NCBI GenBank assembly: GCA_913049915.1
Contig: CAJWZC010000034.1
Coordinates: forward strand, 1-36,029
Direction of reading: 5' to 3'
From: an uncultured Colwellia sp.
Lineage (GTDB): Bacteria > Pseudomonadota > Gammaproteobacteria > Enterobacterales > Alteromonadaceae
Length of the DNA: 36,029 nucleotides
Part shown: positions 16,986 to 25,159 of the stretch, piece after piece
Position numbering within the stretch: position 1 is the first letter of the stretch
Layout: each line of letters starts with the position of its first letter
The notes under the pieces: generated by a model
Database searches by the model: none
Told to the model about the DNA's origin: nothing
Seen by the model: only the letters and a program-made list of their open reading frames with translations
Program-made: the position numbers and the translations under genes

Positions 16986-17705
16986 ATGAAAGTAATCAAG
17001 CAATCACCAACTAAGTCGGCACTAACTGTACTCGCACTGGCTCTTGCAAGTTCAACGGCTATGGCACAAGAATTATCTATTACTGTCACAAACTTAACGC
17101 AAGGTTTGCATTTTACCCCCGTTATTACCGCGGCACATACCAGTGAAAATAATATTTTTATGGCAAGTGAAATGGCCAGTATTGAACTACGAGCAATGGC
17201 TGAAGGTGGTGATATTTCAGGCTTAGTAAGTATGTTAACCAATGCCGATGCTAATATTAATGAAAACCCTGCGATGGGTTTATTAGCACCCGCGATGTCA
17301 GCAAGCTTCACCTTAACCAATGACAGCGCCAATACCCATTTATCACTTGCCGCGATGATTTTACCTTCTAATGATGGTTTTGTTGGCTTAAATGACTGGA
17401 AAATTCCTGAAGAAGCAGGCACCTATACTGTTTTTTTAAACGCTTATGATGCAGGTACTGAAGTAAATAATGAGCTTCGCGGCAGTGGCGCACCCGGGGA
17501 AGCTGGTATGCCAGTACCACCACCACTAGAGGCTTTAATCGGTATGAATGGTACTGGTGTTACTGATATGGAGTCTAACAGTAAAGTACATATTCACCGT
17601 GGTAGCTTAGGCGATAGTGATATGTCTGCAGGGACAAGTGATATTAACAATAGCGTGCAACGTTGGTTAAACCCTGTTGCTAAACTTACTATTACCGTGC
17701 AATAA
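16986..17705 (+). CDS. Secreted spondin-domain protein
   Basis: 239-residue exported protein. Signal peptide to about residue 27 (SSTAMA-QE). The mature part is a single spondin-like domain: it opens with LSITVTNLTQGLHFTPV, contains EMASIELRAMAEGGD, FTLTN-type strands, ILPSNDGFVGLN, the acidic FLNAYDAGTEVNNE block and ends with WLNPVAKLTITVQ. The domain is named from eukaryotic matrix proteins, where it binds metal; bacterial members are secreted proteins of unknown role. A good ribosome site (AAAGGAAAG) precedes the ATG. It is 9 bases before a lipoprotein paralogue and upstream of a two-component pair, suggesting regulated surface display. Confidence 0.82.
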   Translation: MKVIKQSPTKSALTVLALALASSTAMAQELSITVTNLTQGLHFTPVITAAHTSENNIFMASEMASIELRAMAEGGDISGLVSMLTNADANINENPAMGLLAPAMSASFTLTNDSANTHLSLAAMILPSNDGFVGLNDWKIPEEAGTYTVFLNAYDAGTEVNNELRGSGAPGEAGMPVPPPLEALIGMNGTGVTDMESNSKVHIHRGSLGDSDMSAGTSDINNSVQRWLNPVAKLTITVQ

Positions 17706-17714
17706 GGGGGCAAC

Positions 17715-18467
17715 ATGTTAACTTTTATCACGCAAAAAAAGAGTACCAACAAACTAACGCTGCAACTACTTATTACTAGTGTACTCACGTTAGGGATAGC
17801 CGCTTGTAATGATAACGACAACGTTGCTGAAGAAGTCGTTGTTGTACCCGTTGTGCCAGTAACACCGGTTATAGAATATAACTATTCAATAACCTTGACT
17901 AATTTAACCTATGCACAGCCTTTATCGCCTGTTGCGGTAACCTTGCATGGTGATACTAAAATGTGGCAAGTGGGCCAATCAGCCTCTGTTGCTTTAGAAA
18001 AGCTAGCCGAAGGTGGCGACAATGCTGACTTAATTGCGTTGACAAGTAATATGGCGATAACAACAAGTAAAGGTCCAATCCCACCAGGTGCTAGCGTCAC
18101 TTTAGATATCACTACTACTGAGCCTTCAGCAACTTATTTAACTGTTGCGACCATGTTAGTGAATACAAATGACGCTTTCTCGGGTCTTACTGGTATAGAT
18201 ATATCAACATTAACGCTTAACCAAGAAAAATCATGGCAATTAAACGTCTATGATGCCGGTACCGAGCAAAATAATGAAGCTATAGGTACTATTCCGGGCC
18301 CTGCTGATGGCGGGGTTGGTTATGATGCAACGCGAAATGACATTGACCTAGTCAGTTATCATTCCGGTGTTGTTAGTAAAGATGATGGTCTATCAAGCTC
18401 AGTATTAACTCAGGCGTATCGCTTTGATAACCCTGCAGTTAAATTAACTATTACTCGAACTAAGTAA
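17715..18467 (+). CDS. Spondin-domain lipoprotein
   Basis: 250-residue paralogue of the preceding gene, anchored as a lipoprotein: hydrophobic signal with lipobox GIAAC (Cys31), then an Asp/Asn- and Val/Pro-rich linker. The domain repeats the partner's blocks (ITLTNLTYAQPLSPV, LEKLAEGGDNADL, LVNTNDAFSGLTG, LNVYDAGTEQNNE, RFDNPAVKLTITRTK). AAGGGGG lies just before the ATG. One secreted and one membrane-anchored copy of the same domain suggests the two could interact or act at different distances from the cell. It is followed by a stem-loop at its stop and by the regulator gene 53 bases on. Confidence 0.82.
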   Translation: MLTFITQKKSTNKLTLQLLITSVLTLGIAACNDNDNVAEEVVVVPVVPVTPVIEYNYSITLTNLTYAQPLSPVAVTLHGDTKMWQVGQSASVALEKLAEGGDNADLIALTSNMAITTSKGPIPPGASVTLDITTTEPSATYLTVATMLVNTNDAFSGLTGIDISTLTLNQEKSWQLNVYDAGTEQNNEAIGTIPGPADGGVGYDATRNDIDLVSYHSGVVSKDDGLSSSVLTQAYRFDNPAVKLTITRTK

Positions 18468-18498
18468 TACTAAGCCAATGGGTGGCCTTAGTATTACT
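18463..18498 (+). other. Intercistronic stem-loop at the end of the spondin pair
   Basis: Perfect 12-bp arms AGTAATACTAAG (18463-18474) and CTTAGTATTACT (18487-18498) overlap the stop codon of the lipoprotein gene. No T-run follows, so it is more likely an RNA-stabilising or partial-attenuation hairpin that lets the surface proteins be made in excess over the regulator and kinase. Confidence 0.55.
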
Positions 18499-18520
18499 AA
18501 GCTCACTCATTGGCTAAAAT

Positions 18521-19285
18521 ATGAAAGATAATATCCTAATTATTGAAGACGAAATTGATATTGCTAAGCTCATTAAAGTGCATTTATCCGAACTAGATAT
18601 ACATTGTGACATTTGCACTCAAGGTGATGAGGCTTTACAACTGGCTTTGACAAAAGACTACCAACTTATTTTGCTTGATGTGATGCTGCCCGGTATTAGC
18701 GGCTTAGACATTTGTCGGCAAGTTAGACAAGAAAAGCCCTTACAATCTATTATCATGCTGACCTCTAAAACGTCAGAAATAGATCGTATATTAGGTCTTG
18801 AGTTGGGTGCTGATGACTATATGACTAAACCCTTTAGTATTCGAGAATTGCAAGCCCGTGTAAGAAGTCAATTACGCAGGGTTCATGCGGTCATCGCTAA
18901 AAATTTAATTGAAGATAATAACCAAGTAGATGAAGAAAAAATCGAAATTCTCGAGAAAATAGGTACCTCAATAGGAGAATTACAAGTTGATCATAGATAT
19001 CATCAAGTAACCTATAAAAATAAAGCGATTAACTTAACCGCGACAGAGTTTGAACTGATAGATTTTTTCTGTAAGCACCCTGATCAGGTGTTTTCACGCG
19101 CGCAATTACTTGATGGTGTTTGGGGTTATCATCACAATGGCTATGAACATACTGTTAACTCTCATATTAATCGCCTTAGAAGTAAACTTGAGGAAGATTG
19201 TGCTGAGCCAAAGATAATCCAAACCGTTTGGGGCGTTGGATATAAACTAAATTCTGCTGGTGTCATGCCGCCAGCGTCATCATAA
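18521..19285 (+). CDS. OmpR/PhoB-family response regulator
   Basis: 254-residue two-component regulator. Receiver domain with Glu9-Asp10-Glu11, phospho-acceptor Asp53 in ILLDVMLPGISG, MLTSKTSE and Lys in MTKPFS. A linker of about 40 residues (AVIAKNLIEDNNQVDEEK) leads to the winged helix (LTATEFELIDFFCKHPDQVF, GYEHTVNSHINRLRSKLE, TVWGVGYKL). All key residues are kept. It is followed after 33 bases by its kinase. Likely controls the spondin genes through the GTGAT array at 16850, by analogy with other autoregulated systems. Confidence 0.93.
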   Translation: MKDNILIIEDEIDIAKLIKVHLSELDIHCDICTQGDEALQLALTKDYQLILLDVMLPGISGLDICRQVRQEKPLQSIIMLTSKTSEIDRILGLELGADDYMTKPFSIRELQARVRSQLRRVHAVIAKNLIEDNNQVDEEKIEILEKIGTSIGELQVDHRYHQVTYKNKAINLTATEFELIDFFCKHPDQVFSRAQLLDGVWGYHHNGYEHTVNSHINRLRSKLEEDCAEPKIIQTVWGVGYKLNSAGVMPPASS

Positions 19286-19318
19286 TTTAATGCCCTAAAT
19301 AGCATAAGGACTTCCTCG

Positions 19319-20812
19319 ATGAAAATATCACTTTACCAACGTTTAGCATTAACGCTCTGCGCTGCTTTCATAATAATGGCTTCATTACTCGTCGCTTGGA
19401 GTAACTCTTTAGTACAACAATCAAAATACCAAGCAGAACAAAAATTACACGTAAATCTCGCTGAACATTTAGCCAATGATAACCCGCTATTACAAGATGG
19501 TGTTTATGATAAACCCGCCTTAGAAAACCTTTTTCATACCCTGATGTTACTCGGTCCTGCTTTTGAATTTTACTTTTTAGATGCTCAAGGTAATATTTTA
19601 ACGTACTCCGCAGACCCCGCTAAAATCAAACGCAAGACTGTCTCATTAATACCACTCAAGCAGTTAATTGCTAATCCACAACAAGTACCTGTTTTTGGCG
19701 ATGATCCACGTGGACTTAGTAATAAGAAAATATTTTCAGCCTCACCTGTTTATCAAGGTGATCTGCTCCAAGGTTATTTATATATTATTATTGGCGGCGA
19801 AATTTATGATTCTATTTTTAGCCAAGTACAAGGAGATAAAGACTTACAAAAATACGGTGCATTTGTTATCGCCAGCTTGTTATTACTGTTACTGGTTTTA
19901 TTAGCCGTATTTCACTATTTTACCCAGCCAGTAAGAGAACTAGCAAAACAGATGCAAGCACTTAAAGCGGCACAATATGATCAAACAAAAGTCCAGTTAA
20001 AACAGTGGGGCTCAGTCTCAAATCATAGAATTGATCATAATGAAGTACACTTTCTCGGTGCTACGTTTAACGACATGGTGATACAAATTAATCAGCAATT
20101 CTCGTTATTGACTGAAAACGACCGTATACGTCGCGAATTATTAGCACACTTATCTCACGATTTACGTACTCCGTTAGCAACAGTACAAGGGTATATTGAA
20201 ACCTTAGCGATCAAAGGTGATAATTTATCCGACGTCGAACAGCAAGAGTATTTAGCAACAGTACAGCGTAATGTTAACCAGCTTAAACGCCTTATCGACC
20301 AAATATTTGAATTAGCACATTTAGAGAATGGTCAAGTGACGGTCAATTTAGAAACGTTTGCCATTGGTGAGCTGTTACATGACATTCAGGCTAAATTTAC
20401 CTTAAAAGCCGCTGACAAGAAGATTGCTTTATCCTTACAACCTCAGCCTTGCCAATTTATGGTTTACTCTGATATTGCTAAGCTGGAACGCATAATGACC
20501 AATTTATTGGAGAATGCCATCAGACATACCGATATAGGTGGTAAAATAGTCATGACAGTAGCCCAGCAAGCCACAGAAGTTAAAGTAAGCGTTACAGATA
20601 ATGGTAGTGGTATAAGCAAAGAGGACATCGCCTATATATTTGATGCCAGATACAGAGCGAGTAATGCCATAGAAGATAATACCCAACATACGGGACTGGG
20701 TTTAGCAATTAGCCAGAAGTTATCACAAGTCATCAACTCTGAGCTTTTGGTTAAGAGTGAGTTGGGTAATGGCAGTAGCTTTTCATTATCGATACCTACT
20801 CTAAAAGCATAA
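19319..20812 (+). CDS. Membrane sensor histidine kinase
   Basis: 497-residue kinase, partner of the preceding regulator. Transmembrane segments at about 8-28 and 178-200 enclose a periplasmic sensor of about 150 residues that includes a strand pattern (FEFYFLDAQGNILTYSAD, GYLYIIIGGE) resembling double-PAS/Cache-like sensors. HAMP-type linker follows, then His280 in HLSHDLRTPLATVQGY, N box NLLENAIRHT (Asn399), DNGSGI and HTGLGLAIS. The architecture resembles general envelope-sensing kinases. A strong stem-loop terminator lies 19 bases after its stop. Confidence 0.92.
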   Translation: MKISLYQRLALTLCAAFIIMASLLVAWSNSLVQQSKYQAEQKLHVNLAEHLANDNPLLQDGVYDKPALENLFHTLMLLGPAFEFYFLDAQGNILTYSADPAKIKRKTVSLIPLKQLIANPQQVPVFGDDPRGLSNKKIFSASPVYQGDLLQGYLYIIIGGEIYDSIFSQVQGDKDLQKYGAFVIASLLLLLLVLLAVFHYFTQPVRELAKQMQALKAAQYDQTKVQLKQWGSVSNHRIDHNEVHFLGATFNDMVIQINQQFSLLTENDRIRRELLAHLSHDLRTPLATVQGYIETLAIKGDNLSDVEQQEYLATVQRNVNQLKRLIDQIFELAHLENGQVTVNLETFAIGELLHDIQAKFTLKAADKKIALSLQPQPCQFMVYSDIAKLERIMTNLLENAIRHTDIGGKIVMTVAQQATEVKVSVTDNGSGISKEDIAYIFDARYRASNAIEDNTQHTGLGLAISQKLSQVINSELLVKSELGNGSSFSLSIPTLKA

Positions 20813-20830
20813 TCGTACTAAAACTCTAAT

Positions 20831-20877
20831 TATATTAGCGTTAATACCAAGTTTTACTGTTAACGCTAATATATTTT
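20831..20877. terminator. Bidirectional terminator between kinase gene and feoB
   Basis: Perfect 14-bp arms TATATTAGCGTTAA (20831-20844) and TTAACGCTAATATA (20860-20873), loop of 15, followed by TTTT. It lies between convergent genes and probably ends transcription of the spondin/two-component operon; the reverse reading could also stop feoB transcripts. Confidence 0.75.
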
Positions 20878-21052
20878 CGAAATAATACTCGACACTACCA
20901 TAGCAAAAAAACCTTTTCGATCATCATTTTAAGCCCTCTAATCAGTTAAGAATCATACTTATAAAGGTATGCATAACTTTTAACTCAATAAGTATAATTC
21001 ATCTGGATACTGTCAGTATTTCATCGCTGATTTAACGTTTTATAATAATTTT

Positions 21053-23242
21053 TTAAGAAGAGTAACTGACTCTAACGGGAATTGTTAATACGCGTTTACC
21101 TTTATGTTTAAGCCAAAAGTAAATCAGCCCAAAAGTTAATAAAGCAAGAGCAATGGTGATACTCGAACTGACGGGTGTTACCAATATAGTACCCACTTGA
21201 TAACATAAGGTTGCTACCAAATAAGCAAAGGTAAAGCTCCATATACCAGCAAATCCTGCCCAACGACTACCTACTTCATTTTTAATAGCGCCCATCGCAG
21301 CAACACAAGGCGTATAGAGTAAGATAAATAATAAATAGCTAAAGGCACCTAACTGACTGACGAAAGCTAATTGCATGCGCTGATAAGTTGTTAATTCAAC
21401 GCCCTGCTCTTGAGCTGCAAGGTTTAAGTCACTGATTTCACCGACACTGAAACCTAAGGGATCATCAGGAGCAATTCCTAATAGATTTTCTTTTATACTA
21501 GCGGTAGCATCCTGCCAACTTTGTGACAACGATGGCTTGGCTTCGCCCTCTGAGGCATGTGGAGAGTATAAATTATTAAAAGTAGCAACCAGCACTTCTT
21601 TAGCAAATATACCGGTGATAATTCCTACTCCTGCTTGCCAATTATCTTCTTGCACACCCATAGGAGCCAATAACGGCATAACTACTTTTGCACCTTGGCT
21701 CAAGACCGAGTTTTCGCTGTCTTGATTACCAAATTGACCATCAGTACTAATCGAGTTAAAAAAGTTTAATAAACAAACTACAATCACAATGGTTTTACCT
21801 GCCCCTGTGACAAAGCCGCTAGTACGCTGCCATACTCGCTTACTTAGATTACTAATTTTTGGCATTTCATAGTTAGGTAATTCCATTATATTTAATGAAG
21901 GATTACCTGATAAGACGGTTATTTTTAACAAGAAGCCAGTAAATATAGCGGCGCCAATACCCACTAAATACAACAAGAATACTAAGTTTTGACCATTATC
22001 TGGAAAAAATGCAGCAGCAAATAGTGCATAAACAGGTAATCTTGCGCCACATGACATAAAGGGCGACATCATGACTGTGGTAATGCGCTCTCGCTCACTA
22101 TCAAGAATTCTTGCTGACATTACCGCAGGAACAGTACAACCAAAGCCAACAATCAAAGGCACAAAGGCTTTACCAGGTAAGCCAATTTTTTGCATGACGC
22201 TGTCGACAACAAAGGCAGCTCGCGCTAAATAACCTGAACTTTCAAGTAGTGATAAACCAATAAATAAACAGGCAATGACAGGGATAAATGTCGCCACTGT
22301 TTGCAAACCACTACCAAAGCCCTCAACAAGAGTAAGAATCCATTGGGGTAGATCTAACGGTACTAGAAAATGTAACGGATAAGCAACAAATAGGGTACCA
22401 CTGAGAATATCGAAGAAGTCGATAAAGGCACTACCAACATTAATGGCAAACATAAAGAGTAGGTACATCACGCCAAGGAATACCGGCACGCCCAATAATG
22501 GATGTAATACGATACTGTCTATTTTTTCTGAGAAAGGTTTATTGGCCGACGCTGGGTTAGCATAAGCTGCGTTAGTCGCTTCAACGCTGCTAACACGCGC
22601 AAGCATATCGGTAATGTAATCATAACGCCCTTGCATTGCTTTAACACTTTTCTTGGCCTGCTCGTTATTTTTTTCTATGCTAACACTATCAATAATTTTC
22701 TGATGGTTAGCTGATATATCAGCGGTCATTTGACTTAGCGCTTGTTGTACTTTTGCTAAGGCATCATTATTTTGCGCACTAATAGCAATAACAGGGCAAC
22801 CTAATTCTTCGGTTAACTGTGAGAGATCAATATCTAAATGTTTTTGTCGATCAGTTTTATTGAGTACCACTACCATAGGTACTCCCAGCTCTAATAACTG
22901 GCTGGTTAAATAAAGTTGGCGACTAAGCTGATTAATATCAACGACATTAACTAAACAATCAATGTCGTTATCTTGTAAAAATGATTGGGAAATAGTGAGG
23001 TCTTCACCTTGTTCAGCATGGCGTTCCAATGAATTTAAGCCAGGAAGGTCTGACAAATAAGTAGTTTCTTTGTCTAGTATAAAAGTTGTTTTTTTAGCTG
23101 CAACAGTTACACCTGACCAATTACCTACATTTTGCTTACTTTGCTTTTTATTACTTGGGTTATCAGATAATAACAGGTTAAATAATGTGCTTTTACCTGA
23201 GTTGGCAAAGCCAACCAGTGCGAAATGTTTTGATTGTTTCAC
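21053..23242 (-). CDS. feoB: Ferrous iron transporter FeoB
   Basis: 729-residue inner-membrane Fe(II) transporter with an N-terminal GTPase. G1 is GFANSGKST (11-19), switch region VGNWSGVTV, G3 DLPGLNSLERHAEQ, G4 NKTD, and a G5-like SAQNN. A C-terminal multi-spanning domain carries the Gate blocks FIPVIACLFIGLSLLESSGYLARAAF split by GFGCTVPAVMSARIL and MSCGARLPVYALF. The loop preceding the GTPase is typical, with Ala in place of the usual Pro in GNPNSGKT. Encoded 102 bases after feoA on the same strand. No FeoC gene is visible. Likely induced by low iron via the Fur-like site before feoA. Confidence 0.97.
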   Translation of the reverse strand: MKQSKHFALVGFANSGKSTLFNLLLSDNPSNKKQSKQNVGNWSGVTVAAKKTTFILDKETTYLSDLPGLNSLERHAEQGEDLTISQSFLQDNDIDCLVNVVDINQLSRQLYLTSQLLELGVPMVVVLNKTDRQKHLDIDLSQLTEELGCPVIAISAQNNDALAKVQQALSQMTADISANHQKIIDSVSIEKNNEQAKKSVKAMQGRYDYITDMLARVSSVEATNAAYANPASANKPFSEKIDSIVLHPLLGVPVFLGVMYLLFMFAINVGSAFIDFFDILSGTLFVAYPLHFLVPLDLPQWILTLVEGFGSGLQTVATFIPVIACLFIGLSLLESSGYLARAAFVVDSVMQKIGLPGKAFVPLIVGFGCTVPAVMSARILDSERERITTVMMSPFMSCGARLPVYALFAAAFFPDNGQNLVFLLYLVGIGAAIFTGFLLKITVLSGNPSLNIMELPNYEMPKISNLSKRVWQRTSGFVTGAGKTIVIVVCLLNFFNSISTDGQFGNQDSENSVLSQGAKVVMPLLAPMGVQEDNWQAGVGIITGIFAKEVLVATFNNLYSPHASEGEAKPSLSQSWQDATASIKENLLGIAPDDPLGFSVGEISDLNLAAQEQGVELTTYQRMQLAFVSQLGAFSYLLFILLYTPCVAAMGAIKNEVGSRWAGFAGIWSFTFAYLVATLCYQVGTILVTPVSSSITIALALLTFGLIYFWLKHKGKRVLTIPVRVSYSS

Positions 23243-23344
23243 GGAAAAATTCTTTTGTAGTTGCTGTTATGAATGAGTTAGTTAGTCAATTGATTACTTA
23301 ATTAGGCACTTAATTTATTGATTCGATTAATCTTAACTAATGGA

Positions 23345-23566
23345 TTAAAAACTAACACTAATTTGCGCTGCGATAGTACGTTGAATACTGATTTTAGTAT
23401 TGTGTAAACGAAACGCCATAGGACCATTAAAGGGAGCCTTATGTGCTAATGATATATGCGATCTGAGCGTGAAACCTTGTTCAATCAATTGAGCAGCAAT
23501 AGCTTCATCTTTAGGTAACGCACTAATTTTTGCTAGTTTATTCAGGGGAAGTTCGGCTAAGTTCAT
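23345..23566 (-). CDS. feoA: Ferrous iron transport protein FeoA
   Basis: Small cytoplasmic SH3-like protein of about 73 residues that supports FeoB. The family N-terminus MNLAELPLNKLAKI fixes the likely start at ATG 23566 (or the adjacent ATG 23569). A TTG start at 23599 would add 11 residues unlike FeoA and has only a weak AGG site. Conserved features: LIEQGFTLRSHISLAHKAPFNGPMAFRLHNTKISI. It precedes feoB on the minus strand, the usual order. Confidence 0.92.
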   Translation of the reverse strand: MNLAELPLNKLAKISALPKDEAIAAQLIEQGFTLRSHISLAHKAPFNGPMAFRLHNTKISIQRTIAAQISVSF

Positions 23567-23614
23567 CATACATCCAAAAAGAAAATTAATATCACTCAAA
23601 GCGTAACCTAAGAG

Positions 23615-23634
23615 TTAATGATAATTACTATTAT
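23615..23634 (-). promoter_or_regulatory. Fur box of feoAB
   Basis: TTAATGATAATTACTATTAT matches the Fur consensus well in its left two hexamers (AATGAT AAT) and ends with a CATTAT-like CTATTAT. It lies about 50 bases upstream of the FeoA start, as expected for iron repression of ferrous uptake. Confidence 0.68.
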
Positions 23635-24161
23635 TTAGATTGTAGCATTTAGTCTACAAAAGTAAAAGCTGAGCTGCTCAGTTGATATTATTCAAGTTAT
23701 CTCATATCTATTATGTGTGTGAACTTGTTATACATAAGGTCATAAATCAAGATAGACGATCGAGGGGGGGGGAAGATAATCCGCAGAAGTGGGTATTAAC
23801 CTAATAAAAATTCCAAGCAAGACCAAGCCCTAATGACCAAGTTGAAATGAAAAAATACTATATATTCATTCTGTTAAACTACACTTAAATAAGCTTACTT
23901 TACTTGTTAATTTAATCAGCACAACAAAATATCAACGTCTTCAGGTAACGTAGTGTTATTTTATAGCTTAGCCATATTTTAGTTACTACAGAGTATTTCT
24001 TAAAATGATATTTCGATATTATCACTATCACTAACCTAACAGTAAATAACGTTATTATTTGGATCAAAGTTACTAAAGTGTAACTGCTGCTTGTTAACAC
24101 TGATTACAGCCTTTACTATGAGACATAATTTAAAACTATTTATCGCAAAACTAGGTTGTCA
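23635..24161. other. Intergenic region between feoA and the cyclophilin gene
   Basis: AT-rich region with no intact gene. It contains a run of nine G at 23764-23772 and, on the minus strand, a short frame (stop at 23801-23803) that reads like the end of an outer-membrane protein. No RNA gene or strong hairpin was recognised. Confidence 0.5.
23801..23854 (-). pseudogene. Possible C-terminal remnant of an outer-membrane barrel protein
   Basis: The minus-strand frame just after an in-frame TAG reads YFFISTWSLGLGLAWNFY and then stops. Alternation and the aromatic end resemble the last strands of a porin or receptor. Only 18 codons are left, so this could be chance. Confidence 0.2.
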
Positions 24162-25022
24162 ATGTTGAAAAAAATCATAAAGAATAATACCCGAACGCTT
24201 CTTTCTCTTGTCGGTATAGCGACTGCAAGTTTAACCTTTGCCAACATAGCCAATGCTACTATTGTTGAAATTAAAACATCACTCAGTACAGAAAGTATTA
24301 AAGTTAACTTGTTTGATACCACTACACCTGAAACGGTAAAGAATTTTCTCAACTACTTAAATGAAGAACATTATACTAATTCAGTAATACATCGCGCAGT
24401 TCCTGACTTTATTGTACAGGGCGGTGGCTTTAAATTTATTGGTGAATGGCCTTTAACCGGGCTAGTTCCTAATCCTCCTATAATAAACGAGCCGGTTTAT
24501 TCTAATGTAAAAGGTACTATTGCCATGGCGAAAAAAGGTAGCAGTGTGCATAGTGCTACTAACCAGTGGTTTTTTAACTTACAAGATAATAGTAGTAATT
24601 TAGATCGACAAAATGGTGGTTTTACTGTTTTTGGCCAAGTCATTGCAGGTATGGATATCGTCGAAAAGGTAGCTCAACTTAAGCTGTGTAATTCTGGTGG
24701 CTTAGAAGGTATTCCTATAGTGATGGAGACTGCTCAAACATGTGGCGATATGAGTGCACCAGGAATAGAAAATTTTGTTGTTATTGAGTATATAAATGTT
24801 TTTGATTCTTCTCCTGTGACTGATAGCGATTTATTCCCATTGGAATCAAAAGAGCCTGATAGTGATGGTGATGGCGTGATAGACATAGCTGATGCTTTTC
24901 CAAGTGACCCAAGTAAGTATTTAAAAAATGCTAATATTGAGGAAGACAGTGGTGGTTCAATCACATGGTTTTCACTTGTTATGTTAGCGTTATTATCAAT
25001 ACGAAAACGTGTTAGCCATTAA
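24162..25022 (+). CDS. Periplasmic cyclophilin-type peptidyl-prolyl isomerase with GlyGly-CTERM tail
   Basis: 286-residue exported isomerase that should speed cis-trans changes at proline bonds. Signal peptide to about residue 32 (ANIANA-TIV). The cyclophilin domain has IHRAVPDFIVQGGGF with catalytic Arg78 and Gln86, plus NQWFFNLQDN and GFTVFGQVIAGMDIVEKV. After it come an Asp-rich, thrombospondin-type-3-like calcium motif (DSDGDGVIDIADAFPSDP) and a C-terminal sorting signal: GGS, a hydrophobic span (ITWFSLVMLALLS) and a basic IRKR end, as in GlyGly-CTERM proteins processed by rhombosortase. I chose ATG 24162 with AGG six bases upstream over a TTG at 24156. Monocistronic with a terminator. 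Confidence 0.9.
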   Translation: MLKKIIKNNTRTLLSLVGIATASLTFANIANATIVEIKTSLSTESIKVNLFDTTTPETVKNFLNYLNEEHYTNSVIHRAVPDFIVQGGGFKFIGEWPLTGLVPNPPIINEPVYSNVKGTIAMAKKGSSVHSATNQWFFNLQDNSSNLDRQNGGFTVFGQVIAGMDIVEKVAQLKLCNSGGLEGIPIVMETAQTCGDMSAPGIENFVVIEYINVFDSSPVTDSDLFPLESKEPDSDGDGVIDIADAFPSDPSKYLKNANIEEDSGGSITWFSLVMLALLSIRKRVSH

Positions 25023-25052
25023 ATAATACAGTAAAGTAATAACTAAAAAAAT

Positions 25053-25088
25053 AAAAGCCCCAAATCGTATTACGATGTGGGGCTTTTT
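25053..25088. terminator. Bidirectional terminator between cyclophilin gene and amtB
   Basis: Arms AAAAGCCCCA (25053-25062) and TGGGGCTTTT (25078-25087), with further pairing ATCG/CGAT inside, and T-rich ends on both strands. It serves the convergent cyclophilin and glnK-amtB transcripts. Confidence 0.9.
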
Positions 25089-25159
25089 ATTATCACATTA
25101 ATTGTTAGTTTTTTATTACCCCTTTATCTCAGAATAATTATTCCTAACCTCAAGTATTA

